A stretch of DNA of 9,955 nucleotides from contig JAOPZU010000616.1 in the NCBI GenBank assembly GCA_025963955.1, positions 1 through 9,955 of the forward strand, in the 5' to 3' direction. Below the pieces are notes generated by a model. The model worked only from the letters and a program-made list of their open reading frames with translations. It was not told the origin of the DNA and did not search any database. Within the stretch, counting starts at the first letter, position 1. Every line of letters starts with the position of its first letter. A program made the position numbers and the translations under genes. This stretch comes from Solirubrobacterales bacterium. GTDB lineage: Bacteria; Actinomycetota; Thermoleophilia; Solirubrobacterales; Solirubrobacteraceae. Below are positions 1 to 6,338 of this stretch, piece by piece.

Positions 1-178
1 CTTCGCCCGCTACGAGTACGACGACCACGTCCGCGAGGCCCTCGACTACGCGATTCGCTACGCCTCCACGAAGGACATCGCGGTGAAGGAGTACGTCCGT
101 CGCTGGCTCCCCGTCTACCGCAAGCACCAGAAGCTCGCGGCCAACGCCTACCGGGCGGTCACCGGCCGCAACCCGTGA
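1..178 (+). CDS. 3' end of an unrecognised protein gene (partial)
   Basis: The reading frame is open from base 2 and ends with TGA at 176-178, giving the last 58 residues of a protein that begins before the window. The tail is alpha-helical in character and rich in Tyr, Arg, Lys and Ala (for example YRKHQKLAANAYRAVTGRNP at the C-terminus). I see no signal, membrane segment or catalytic motif and do not recognise the family. The lack of in-frame stops and the strong G/C third-position bias support real coding. It is followed by a hairpin at 242-261 and faces the tRNA gene tail to tail. Confidence 0.6.
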   Translation, partial: FARYEYDDHVREALDYAIRYASTKDIAVKEYVRRWLPVYRKHQKLAANAYRAVTGRNP

Positions 179-241
179 TCCGCGAGGCGGCGCCGACGGG
201 TGGCCGCCTCGACCTCGACCTTCGACCCCTGTGCAGCGCGG

Positions 242-261
242 CCGGGCCTTCCGAGGCCCGG
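242..261. terminator. Hairpin terminator candidate between converging units
   Basis: A perfect 8-bp inverted repeat (CCGGGCCT, loop TCCG, AGGCCCGG) lies 63 bp after the stop of the left-edge gene and 20 bp beyond the 3' end of the tRNA on the other strand. It could therefore end transcription from both sides. There is no clear T-tract on either strand, so it is not a canonical intrinsic terminator; U-poor hairpins are common in GC-rich actinobacteria. The assignment rests on position and stem strength only. Confidence 0.45.
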
Positions 262-280
262 TCCTCGCGTCTGCGGTCAG

Positions 281-353
281 CGCGCCCGGCTGGATTCGAA
301 CCAGCGGCTTCTTGCTCCGGAGGCAAGCACTCTATCCACTGAGCTACGGGCGC
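281..353 (-). tRNA. tRNA-Arg (anticodon CCG)
   Basis: The minus strand folds into a full 73-nt cloverleaf. The acceptor arm is GCGCCCG/CGGGCGC and the D-arm GCTC...GAGT has an 8-nt loop AGTGGATA. The anticodon stem CTTGC/GCAAG has loop CTCCGGA, and the variable region has 5 nt. The T-arm is GCTGG-TTCGAAT-CCAGC and the discriminator base is G. Anticodon CCG reads the arginine codon CGG, which is frequent in this GC-rich DNA. The 3' CCA is not encoded. The gene lies downstream of the AIR-synthase-like gene on the same strand, 41 bp after its stop, but a -10-like element sits just upstream, so it probably has its own promoter. Confidence 0.96.
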
Positions 354-365
354 CAGCGGTCTCGG

Positions 366-371
366 AGGGTA
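366..371 (-). promoter_or_regulatory. Possible -10 element for tRNA-Arg
   Basis: On the minus strand TACCCT fits the TANNNT pattern of actinobacterial -10 boxes. A start site about 7 nt downstream would give a 5' leader of about 6 nt before the mature tRNA, a normal distance. I see no good -35 at 16-18 bp, so this is a tentative call. Confidence 0.35.
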
Positions 372-394
372 GCGGATCGGGGGGCGCCGCCGAC

Positions 395-1333
395 CTACAA
401 CCCCGTGAGCCCCGCCACCGCGAGGTCCCACACCGGAGCCCGCAGCTCCCCCGCCGCCAGCTGCAGCGTGCGGCCCTCGTCGAAGGTCCCGCACGCGGCG
501 GCAGCCAGGCCGCGGCGCGTGAAGGCCTCCACCGTCGCTGCGGCGTGCTCGGGCCGTGCGGCCAGCAGGTAGCCGTAGCTCGGGAAGGTCAGGATCCAGC
601 GCGCCAGCGGCGCCCCGACGGGCCGCGGCAGGCGCTCCACGTCGAGCGTCGCCCCGCACCCGGCGAGCTCGACGAGCTGCAGCAGCGACCCGGCCGCGCC
701 CGGCATCGAGACGTCGCGCGCAGCGTGGCACCAGCCGGCCTCGGCGACCTCGACGAGTGCCTCGCCGTCCGTCCGCAGGAGCTCCGGCGCCCGGTCGTGC
801 AGGGAGGTGAAGAAGGTGCCCGTCTCGCTCATGAAGCGGCCGTCCGTGGCGTAGGCGACGACGAGCGTGTCCCCCGGTCGCGCGGCGGCCGCACGCAGCG
901 GCACGCGGACGGTCCCGGTGCAGGTGGCGGAGAGCGCCGGGGCGTGACCGATCGTCAGGTGCCCGCCGACGATCGGGACGCCGAGCAGGCCGGCCGCCCA
1001 CTTCAGCCCGCCCAGCACCGTGCGCGCGTGGTCGTGGTCGGGGCTGACGAGCATGTCGACGATCCCGAGGGGCGTGCCGCCCATCGCCCGCACGTCGCTG
1101 ACGTTCGTCACGACCGCGGCCGCCCCGGCCGAGAACGGATCGGCGAGCAGGAAGCTCGGGGCGATGGCCTCTCCGCACAGCACGAGGAAGCCGTCACCGT
1201 GCGGGACGAGCGCCGCGTCGTCCCCGTCGATGCCCGCCTCGAGCTCCGCCACGAGCTCCAGGTCTCGCTTGCCGAGGACGCCGGACGCGCCGCGCACGAG
1301 CGCGGCGAGCGCCGCGAGTTCTGCCTCGGTCAT
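395..1333 (-). CDS. AIR synthase-like protein (PurM/SelD/ThiL superfamily, sll0787-like)
   Basis: Encodes 312 residues with the two-domain ATP-binding fold of PurM, SelD, ThiL and HypE. The N-terminal half has the acidic motif GIDGDDAAL (34-42, the usual Mg-ATP aspartates), NVSDVRAMGGTPLG (77-90) and a GGHL turn (123-126). The C-terminal half carries DVSMPGAAGSLLQL (207-220), the A-domain helix typical of the group. It best resembles the sll0787/MSMEG_0567-type AIR-synthase-like proteins, whose reaction is, as far as I know, not established; ATP-dependent activation of a small substrate is the family-level expectation. A longer frame reaches base 1396 but would run into the divergent hydrolase gene. 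ATG at 1333 gives the conserved-looking start MTEAEL and has TACTCT exactly 6 nt upstream, suggesting a leaderless transcript. It is not purM itself: the purine-enzyme neighbours are absent. Confidence 0.85.
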   Translation of the reverse strand: MTEAELAALAALVRGASGVLGKRDLELVAELEAGIDGDDAALVPHGDGFLVLCGEAIAPSFLLADPFSAGAAAVVTNVSDVRAMGGTPLGIVDMLVSPDHDHARTVLGGLKWAAGLLGVPIVGGHLTIGHAPALSATCTGTVRVPLRAAAARPGDTLVVAYATDGRFMSETGTFFTSLHDRAPELLRTDGEALVEVAEAGWCHAARDVSMPGAAGSLLQLVELAGCGATLDVERLPRPVGAPLARWILTFPSYGYLLAARPEHAAATVEAFTRRGLAAAACGTFDEGRTLQLAAGELRAPVWDLAVAGLTGL

Positions 1334-1339
1334 GCGGCC

Positions 1340-1373
1340 AGAGTATGAAGCGGCCCGTTCCGGGACATATCGT
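1340..1373. promoter_or_regulatory. Divergent leaderless promoter pair
   Basis: The 46-bp gap between two divergent start codons holds two TANNNT elements. TATCGT at 1368-1373 lies 6 nt before the ATG at 1380 on the plus strand. TACTCT (minus strand, 1345 to 1340) lies 6 nt before the ATG at 1333. With transcription starting about 7 nt after a -10 box, both mRNAs would begin at the start codon itself. Neither start has a Shine-Dalgarno sequence, which agrees. No good -35 boxes are visible and the two promoters overlap, so they may compete. Confidence 0.5.
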
Positions 1374-1379
1374 GGTCCC

Positions 1380-2291
1380 ATGCCCGAGCAGCTCATCGCC
1401 GTCGACGGCGTCGACCTCTGTTACGAGTCCTTCGGCGATCCCGCCTGTCCGACGGTCCTGCTCGTCATGGGTCTCGGGACGCAGATGCTCGGCTGGCGCC
1501 CGGAGTTCTGCGCGCTGCTCGTCGCCGAGGGCTTTCACGTCATCCGCTTCGACAACCGGGACGTGGGGCGTTCGACGCACTTCCCGGACCACGCACCACC
1601 GACCCTTCCCGAGCTGCTCCTGCGCCGGCCGCGCAACCCCGCCTACACGCTCGAGAACATGGCGGGCGACGCCGCGGGGCTGCTGGCCGTCCTGGGCATC
1701 GAGAGCGCCCACGTGGTCGGCGCGTCGATGGGCGGGATGATCGCCCAGGCGCTCGCCGTCGCCCACCCGGAGCGCGTGCGCAGCCTCGTGTCGATCATGT
1801 CGACGACCGGCGCCTCCCGCGTCGGCCGAACCAGCCTGCGGGTGCTCCCCTTCCTCGCCAAGCCTCCGGCCGCGTCGCGCGAGGACGCGGTCGCGCGGAC
1901 CGCGGCGCTCTTCGGTCTCATCGGCTCGCCGGGCTTCGAACGGGACGTCGCCGCCACGCGGGAGCTCGCGGGCGCGAGCTTCGACCGCGACCCGGACCGC
2001 CGCGGCGCCGGACGCCAGCTCGGCGCCATCCTCGCGTCGGGGGATCGGACCGCGGCACTGAAGCGCATCACGTGCCCCACGCTCGTCATCCACGGCCTGG
2101 CGGACCGGATGGTCGCGCCGTCGGGCGGCCGGGCCACCGCGAAGGCCATCCCGGGGGCGCGCCTGGAGCTGATCGAGGGCATGGGCCACGACCTCCCGCG
2201 GCCCCTGTGGCCCCGCATCGTCGGGTCGATCGCCGATCAGGCGCGGGCCGCCGACCGCGGAGCGTCCCGCGCTACGTCGGGCACGCCGTGA
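1380..2291 (+). CDS. Alpha/beta hydrolase fold protein (RdmC-like esterase)
   Basis: Encodes 303 residues of a single alpha/beta-hydrolase domain. Visible family features are the oxyanion-hole region VMGLGTQ (29-35), the strand-loop FDNRDVGRS (57-65), the nucleophile elbow GASMGG with Ser116, the acid Asp242 in HGLADRMV, and the catalytic His270 in EGMGHDLP. The triad order and spacing are normal, so the protein should be an active serine hydrolase, probably cytoplasmic because no signal peptide is seen. The closest general resemblance is to the aclacinomycin-methylesterase (RdmC)-type group common in actinobacteria; the substrate cannot be told. ATG 1380 is chosen because the frame upstream is antisense to the AIR-synthase-like gene, and because a -10 box TATCGT ends 6 nt before it. 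The 3' end overlaps the convergent S4-domain gene by 20 bp. Confidence 0.9.
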   Translation: MPEQLIAVDGVDLCYESFGDPACPTVLLVMGLGTQMLGWRPEFCALLVAEGFHVIRFDNRDVGRSTHFPDHAPPTLPELLLRRPRNPAYTLENMAGDAAGLLAVLGIESAHVVGASMGGMIAQALAVAHPERVRSLVSIMSTTGASRVGRTSLRVLPFLAKPPAASREDAVARTAALFGLIGSPGFERDVAATRELAGASFDRDPDRRGAGRQLGAILASGDRTAALKRITCPTLVIHGLADRMVAPSGGRATAKAIPGARLELIEGMGHDLPRPLWPRIVGSIADQARAADRGASRATSGTP

Positions 2292-2496
2292 TGCGCACCG
2301 GGTCGTCCGTCCCCTCGAGCAGGACCACGTCCCCCGCGCGCAGCTGACGGCCGCGGCGGGCCTCGGCCTCGCCGTTGACCTGCACGAGGCCCTCGCTGAG
2401 GACGAGCTTCGCCTCCGCGCCGGAGTCGACCAGTCCGCTGAACTTCAGGAGCTGGCCGAGCCGTATGACCTCGTCACGGATGGGGACGTCGCGCAC
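2272..2496 (-). CDS. Small S4-domain RNA-binding protein
   Basis: Encodes 74 residues that are essentially one S4 domain: IRLGQLLKFSGLVDSGAEAK (11-30), then VLSEGLVQVNGEAEARRGRQ (32-51) and RAGDVVLLEG (53-62). This is the compact YbcJ/RqcP-related type of stand-alone S4 protein, which binds structured RNA or ribosomal RNA; the specific RNA target is unknown. The start is GTG at 2496, since no other start codon gives the whole domain. On the minus strand a CATACT element lies 6 nt upstream, and a GGGGA run sits too close to the start to act as a Shine-Dalgarno, so the message may be leaderless. It is convergent with the hydrolase gene (20-bp overlap) and divergent from the SOS-box gene. Confidence 0.85.
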   Translation of the reverse strand: MRDVPIRDEVIRLGQLLKFSGLVDSGAEAKLVLSEGLVQVNGEAEARRGRQLRAGDVVLLEGTDDPVRITACPT

Positions 2497-2577
2497 TCCC
2501 CGAGTATGGCGCGCGACCTTGCCGAGGACTTTCCCGCTGCTTGCGCGAAACGCCGGACAAGCCCTCCGACGGCTGTG

Positions 2578-2591
2578 CGAACATACGTTCG
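2578..2591. promoter_or_regulatory. LexA (SOS) box, perfect palindrome
   Basis: CGAAC-ATAC-GTTCG is a perfect 5+4+5 dyad that fits the LexA operator of Gram-positive bacteria and actinobacteria (CGAACRNRYGTTCG). Its last base is the first base of the GTG start of the 104-residue protein, and a -10-like GAACAT (2579-2584) lies inside it. Bound LexA would therefore block this promoter. The S4-domain gene starts 82 bp away on the other strand and is a less likely target. Confidence 0.72.
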
Positions 2592-2905
2592 TGTCATCAA
2601 CCGGGTCCGCCTATCAACGCTTCCGCCGCGCGCTGCAGACCCAGAACCTGACGCTGATCCGGGCGGCCGCCGCCGAGCTGCCGCAGGTGCGGCTGGACGA
2701 CGCGCTCGAGGTCTGCGTGCTGCTGCGCGACCGCGAGCCCGAGCGCTACGAGCGTGCCGCGGTGCGCTGGATCGCCCGCTTCTGCCTGGAGCGGCAGGAG
2801 GTCAGCGTCGAGGACGTCACGCAGGCGGGGACCGCCTTCGCGCTGATGCGCACCGACCCGGTCCGCGCCCTGTCGATCCTGCAGGTGCTGTGCGCCGGGC
2901 CGTGA
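2591..2905 (+). CDS. 104-residue helical protein of unknown function, probably SOS-regulated
   Basis: Encodes 104 residues from GTG 2591 to TGA 2903-2905. The open frame extends further upstream, but only antisense to the S4-domain gene, and the coherent protein begins SSTGSAYQRFRRALQ. The sequence is predicted all-helical with no membrane segment: amphipathic stretches at about 6-30, 34-45 and 50-72, a central ERYERAAVRWIARFCLE (51-67), and a last helix at 91-101. I have an impression of similar short proteins in related actinobacteria but know no function. There is no ribosome-binding site. The SOS box ending on the start codon, with GAACAT placed 6 nt upstream, suggests a leaderless LexA-repressed transcript. 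The gene ends 17 bp from the convergent stop of ligD. Confidence 0.75.
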   Translation: MSSTGSAYQRFRRALQTQNLTLIRAAAAELPQVRLDDALEVCVLLRDREPERYERAAVRWIARFCLERQEVSVEDVTQAGTAFALMRTDPVRALSILQVLCAGP

Positions 2906-2922
2906 CGCCCCGCACGGAGGGC

Positions 2923-5262
2923 TCAGCCCGGCAGCGCCTGCACGATCGTCGCCACGGGCGCGAACAGGTCCCCGTGCCGCGCGACCCGCTCCAGGACCTG
3001 CGCCGGGCTGAAGACGAGCGCGGCGGGGTCACCGGCCTCGACCTCCTCCCACGCCAGCGGCGTGGAGACCTGCGGCCGGGCCGTCGCGCGCGGCGAGTAC
3101 ACGCAGACCGTCGTCTTGTGCTCGTCGTTCTGGGACCAGTCGATGAGCACGCGGTCCTGGCGCAGGCTCTTCTTCTGGCTGTCGACGACGAGCTCGGGCG
3201 CCTCCTTGGCCAGCAGCTGCGCGATCGTCCGCGAGAGGCCCTTGGTCCCGTCGTAGGTCGCGTCCGGGTGGTTGAGCGGGACGTAGAGCTGCATGCCCTT
3301 GGAGCCGGAGGTCTTCGGGAAGGACTGCAGGCCGAGACCCTCGAGCATCGCCCGCAGCCAGAGCGCGACGGTGCAGCACTCGGCCAGACCGGCCCCCGGA
3401 CCGGGATCCAGGTCGAAGGCGAGGATCGTCGGCCGTCCCATGTCGTCCATCCGGGCCATCGGCGTGTGCAGCTCGAGGTCGGCGAGGTTCGCCAGCCAGG
3501 CCAACGCCTGCGGTGAGTCCGCGACCACGTAGCCGCCCGAGGTCGTGATCCACGGCGGCCGGTGGGACGGCGCGTTCTTCTCGTAGAAGAAGTCGCCCTC
3601 CACCCCGTTCGGGTAGCGCTTGAGGGTCAGGCGCCGGTCGCGTAGGTGCGGCAGCAGGGTGTCGGCGATCGCGACGTAGTAGTCGACGAGGTCGCGCTTG
3701 CTGAAGCCGGCGTCCGGATAGAGCAGCTTCTTCGGGTTGGACAGCGGGACGTCCTCCACGCGAACGCCCCCGCCGACGGCCGGAGCGGCCCCCTGGTCCT
3801 CGACCAGGCCCTTGTACGACGGCCCGCGGATCTGCCCGGTCGGTGTCCACTCGAGGAACTCGACCTCGCACGCGAGCTCCGGCCGGCAGAAGACCGCGGT
3901 CCGCGGGATGCGGGCGCTCGCCGTGCGGCCGCGCTCGGCGTCGGCGAACGGCGAGTCCTCCTGCTCGCGCGGACCGAGGACCCCGGCCAGGCGCGTCAGC
4001 TCGGCGTCGTCGAACCCGGTGCCCACGCGACCGGCGGAGCGCAGCGGCCGGGCCGGGTCCTCCCCGTCGCGCACACCGATGAGCAGCGCGCCGATGCGGT
4101 CGCGCCGGCGCCCCTCCCCCGGCACCCAGCCGCCGATGACGAACGTCTCGCGGCGCAGCAGCTTGTGCTTGCGCCAGGCGCCCGTGCGCCGGCCCGGTTC
4201 GTAGGGCGCGTCCAGCCGCTTGGAGATGATGCCCTCCAGCCGCTGCTCCTTCGCGGCGGCCAGCAGGGCGTCGCCGCCGCCGACGACGTGCTCCGGGGTG
4301 CGCCAGCGCTCGCCGCTCAGGTTCAGCTCCATGAGCGCCGCGCGCCGCTCCCGGTACGGCAGTCCGGTGAGGGTGCGGCCGTCCTGCCAGAGCAGGTCGA
4401 AGATCATGAAGGTGACCGGGGCCTCCTTCGCGTACCGGCGGCGCGCGGCGTCCTTGGTGACGTGCATCCGCTGCTGGAGCGCGCTGAACGAGGGCCGGCC
4501 ATCGGCTCCGAGCGCCACGATCTCGCCGTCGAGGATCACGCGGTGGTGGCTGAGCGCGCGGTTCAGCGGGCCGAGCTCGGGATACTGCGCGGTGATGTCG
4601 TTGCCCGCCCGGGAGCGCAGCTCCAGCCGGCCCGGAACCGAGTGGCAGACCGCCCGCACGCCGTCCCACTTGACCTCGAACGCCCACCGGTCCTGGTCCT
4701 TCGCCGGGGGCAGGCGCTTCGCCGGCTCGGCGAGCATCGGGGCGAGCGTGGCGGGCATCGGCTCGGTCCCGTCCGCCGCCGGGTCCATGCGGTGGATCAT
4801 CCAGTTCTTCTCGGTGTCCTGCCCCGGCTTCCCGATGGGGAACAGCGCGTAGCGCGCGTCCTCGCGGGCACCGTGGAGGTGGACCTCGATCTTCCGGCCC
4901 TCCTCCCACTTGAGCGTCTCGTAGGTGCCCGCGTCGAAGATGGTCATCGTCCCGGCGCCGTAGTTGCCCTTCGGGATCTCGCCGTGGAAGTCGAGGTACT
5001 TCAGCGGATGGTCCTCGGTGTGGACCGCGAGGTGGTTCTGCCCCGGCTCCGCGGGCAGCCCGCCGGGGAGCGCGAAGGACACGAGGACCCCGTCGCGCTC
5101 CAGGCGCAGGTCCCAGTGCAGCCGGGTCGCGCTGTGCTCCTGCACGACGAAGCGCGGGGCGTCCCCGCCGCCGGGGGCGAGCTCGCCGGCCGGCTCCGGC
5201 GTGGCCGCGAAGTCGCGCTTGGCGTCGTACTCCTGCAGGGGCTGGCGTCGGCGCGGCGGCAC
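2923..5262 (-). CDS. ligD: ATP-dependent DNA ligase LigD (PE-LIG-POL order)
   Basis: Encodes 779 residues of the multifunctional enzyme of bacterial non-homologous end joining, which works with Ku on double-strand breaks. Three domains follow in order. First is the 3'-phosphoesterase (about 10-165) with His43, His49, Asp51, Arg53, His85 and Tyr89 at the spacing of the known Pseudomonas metal and active-site set. Second is the ligase (about 170-490) with nucleotidyl Lys198 in EVKWDGVRA, VILDGEIV (242-249), FMIFDLLW (285-292), LEGIISKR (342-349) and the AWRKHKLL motif. Third is the primase-polymerase (about 500-779) with metal aspartates 617 and 619 in FDLDPG and Asp708 in LIDWSQND. In TSGSKGMQLYVPL a Gln sits where many relatives have His. 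This order is that of Pseudomonas LigD, not the mycobacterial POL-PE-LIG. GTG 5262 lies 10 nt after the upstream stop; GTG 5307 would add 15 basic residues and overlap the acyltransferase gene. No Ku gene is in the window. Confidence 0.95.
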   Translation of the reverse strand: MPPRRRQPLQEYDAKRDFAATPEPAGELAPGGGDAPRFVVQEHSATRLHWDLRLERDGVLVSFALPGGLPAEPGQNHLAVHTEDHPLKYLDFHGEIPKGNYGAGTMTIFDAGTYETLKWEEGRKIEVHLHGAREDARYALFPIGKPGQDTEKNWMIHRMDPAADGTEPMPATLAPMLAEPAKRLPPAKDQDRWAFEVKWDGVRAVCHSVPGRLELRSRAGNDITAQYPELGPLNRALSHHRVILDGEIVALGADGRPSFSALQQRMHVTKDAARRRYAKEAPVTFMIFDLLWQDGRTLTGLPYRERRAALMELNLSGERWRTPEHVVGGGDALLAAAKEQRLEGIISKRLDAPYEPGRRTGAWRKHKLLRRETFVIGGWVPGEGRRRDRIGALLIGVRDGEDPARPLRSAGRVGTGFDDAELTRLAGVLGPREQEDSPFADAERGRTASARIPRTAVFCRPELACEVEFLEWTPTGQIRGPSYKGLVEDQGAAPAVGGGVRVEDVPLSNPKKLLYPDAGFSKRDLVDYYVAIADTLLPHLRDRRLTLKRYPNGVEGDFFYEKNAPSHRPPWITTSGGYVVADSPQALAWLANLADLELHTPMARMDDMGRPTILAFDLDPGPGAGLAECCTVALWLRAMLEGLGLQSFPKTSGSKGMQLYVPLNHPDATYDGTKGLSRTIAQLLAKEAPELVVDSQKKSLRQDRVLIDWSQNDEHKTTVCVYSPRATARPQVSTPLAWEEVEAGDPAALVFSPAQVLERVARHGDLFAPVATIVQALPG

Positions 5263-5272
5263 GCCTGAAGTC

Positions 5273-5983
5273 CTACCCGAGCGGCCGCAGCGTACGCGCC
5301 GGGACACCCGCCACGATGTGCGCCGCCGGGTACTCCCCGCCGTTGAGCACCGCGCCGGCGGCGATCACCGCGCGGTCGCCGACGACGCTGCCACGCAGCA
5401 CCACCGCGTTCGTCCCGATGAAGACGTTCTCGCCGATCGTGATCGGGGTGCTGCGGACGGGCTGCTCGAGGACGAAGACGTCCGAGCCGTCGAACCCGTG
5501 GTCGGAGTCGATGATCGTCGTGCGCTCGGCGATCGCGCAGCGGGGCCCGATGCGGATCGACTCGTGGCAGTGGAGCGTCGCGTTCCGGGACAGCACGCAG
5601 CGCGCGCCCAGCCGCAGGACGCCCGTCGACTTCAGCTCGCAGCGGTCCCGCACCTGCGCGCCCTCGCCGACGTGGATCGAGCCGCCCCAGGCCTGGAGCC
5701 GGACGCCGTCCTGGAGCGTGACGCGGTCGCCGAGGACGATCTCCCCGTCGACGCCGGCGGCCACGTCGAGGACGAGGCCCCGGCCGAGCTTCACGTCCCG
5801 CCCGATCCGCAGCGTCAGGACGCCCGGGAAGCCGTCGATGTCCAGGTGCGGCAGCCCCAGCAGCCGCGGCGGGGCGACGACGTCCAGGACCAGGTCGCCG
5901 CCGAGCCGCCGTAGCCGCGCCCGCGCGGCGGCCGCCCACAGGCGGAAGCGCAGCGCGCGCAGGAGCGTGAGGACGGCGGTCAC
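5273..5983 (-). CDS. Hexapeptide-repeat acyltransferase (left-handed beta-helix)
   Basis: Encodes 236 residues dominated by imperfect hexapeptide repeats from about residue 55 to 213 (such as LTLRIGRDVKLG, EIVLGDRVTL, ITIGENVFIGTNAVV and SVVGDRAVIAAGAV). This is the left-handed beta-helix of trimeric acyltransferases of the maltose-acetyltransferase/CatB/WbbJ type. His162 in IIDSDHGFDG is the probable catalytic base, and the protein ends AGVPARTLRPLG in the usual way. The donor is normally acetyl-CoA; the acceptor cannot be read from sequence, and sugar or glycan O-acetylation is the default guess. Start is GTG 5983 without a clear Shine-Dalgarno. The gene lies 33 nt after the sulfur-carrier gene and 10 nt before ligD, so it is probably cotranscribed from the SAM-riboswitch promoter. 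A role in serine or homoserine acylation is possible but not supported by any motif I recognise. Confidence 0.85.
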   Translation of the reverse strand: MTAVLTLLRALRFRLWAAAARARLRRLGGDLVLDVVAPPRLLGLPHLDIDGFPGVLTLRIGRDVKLGRGLVLDVAAGVDGEIVLGDRVTLQDGVRLQAWGGSIHVGEGAQVRDRCELKSTGVLRLGARCVLSRNATLHCHESIRIGPRCAIAERTTIIDSDHGFDGSDVFVLEQPVRSTPITIGENVFIGTNAVVLRGSVVGDRAVIAAGAVLNGGEYPAAHIVAGVPARTLRPLG

Positions 5984-6016
5984 GCGCGGGAGGCTACCCG
6001 CGCGGGACGGGGCGGC

Positions 6017-6295
6017 TCAGCGCCCGCCTGCCACTGCGGGGAGGATCTGCACCTCGCCGCCGGCGGGGACGGGCGTGTCCAGGCCCTGCTCGAAGCGGAT
6101 GTCCTCGCCGCCGACGTAGACGTTGACGAAGCGCCGCAGGCCGCCGTCCTCGTCGCAGATGCGCTCGCGCAGCTCCTCGTGGACGGCGAACAGCGCGTCG
6201 AGGACCTCGCTGACGACGGCTCCCTCGACGACGACCTCACCCTCACCGCCGGAGTTGGCGCGCAGCTGGGTGGGGATCTTGACCTTGACGCTCAT
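6017..6295 (-). CDS. Ubiquitin-like sulfur carrier protein (MoaD/ThiS family, CysO-like)
   Basis: Encodes 92 residues with the beta-grasp fold of ThiS/MoaD carriers: MSVKVKIPTQLR at the start, RFVNVYVGGEDIRF (55-68) in the middle, and VPAGGEVQILPAVAGG near the end. It closely recalls mycobacterial CysO, which is thiocarboxylated at its terminal Gly-Gly and donates sulfur to cysteine synthesis. Here an Arg follows the Gly-Gly, so the glycine carboxylate is not exposed unless Arg92 is removed, for example by a JAMM-type protease or carboxypeptidase. No such enzyme, and no adenylating E1-like partner, is in the window. ATG 6295 has a good Shine-Dalgarno (AGGAG, 9 nt upstream). The gene follows the threonine-synthase-like gene by 43 nt, suggesting it supplies sulfur to that enzyme. 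It is not primarily a molybdopterin subunit by context. Confidence 0.9.
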   Translation of the reverse strand: MSVKVKIPTQLRANSGGEGEVVVEGAVVSEVLDALFAVHEELRERICDEDGGLRRFVNVYVGGEDIRFEQGLDTPVPAGGEVQILPAVAGGR

Positions 6296-6338
6296 GGCTT
6301 GGTGCTCCTGCGGGGAATGGACGGGACGCCGGGAGCGC

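Noticed and set aside
159..1178. Long minus-strand open frame spanning the tRNA and the AIR-synthase-like gene
   Set aside because: It is Arg/Gly/Ala-rich low-complexity translation in the wrong frame and includes the familiar spurious peptide obtained by translating a tRNA gene (VAQWIE...AGSNPAG).
3646..5268. 540-codon plus-strand open frame opposite ligD
   Set aside because: It is antisense to a protein with all LigD motifs in place. The translation has no domains and reflects the GC-rich absence of stop codons.
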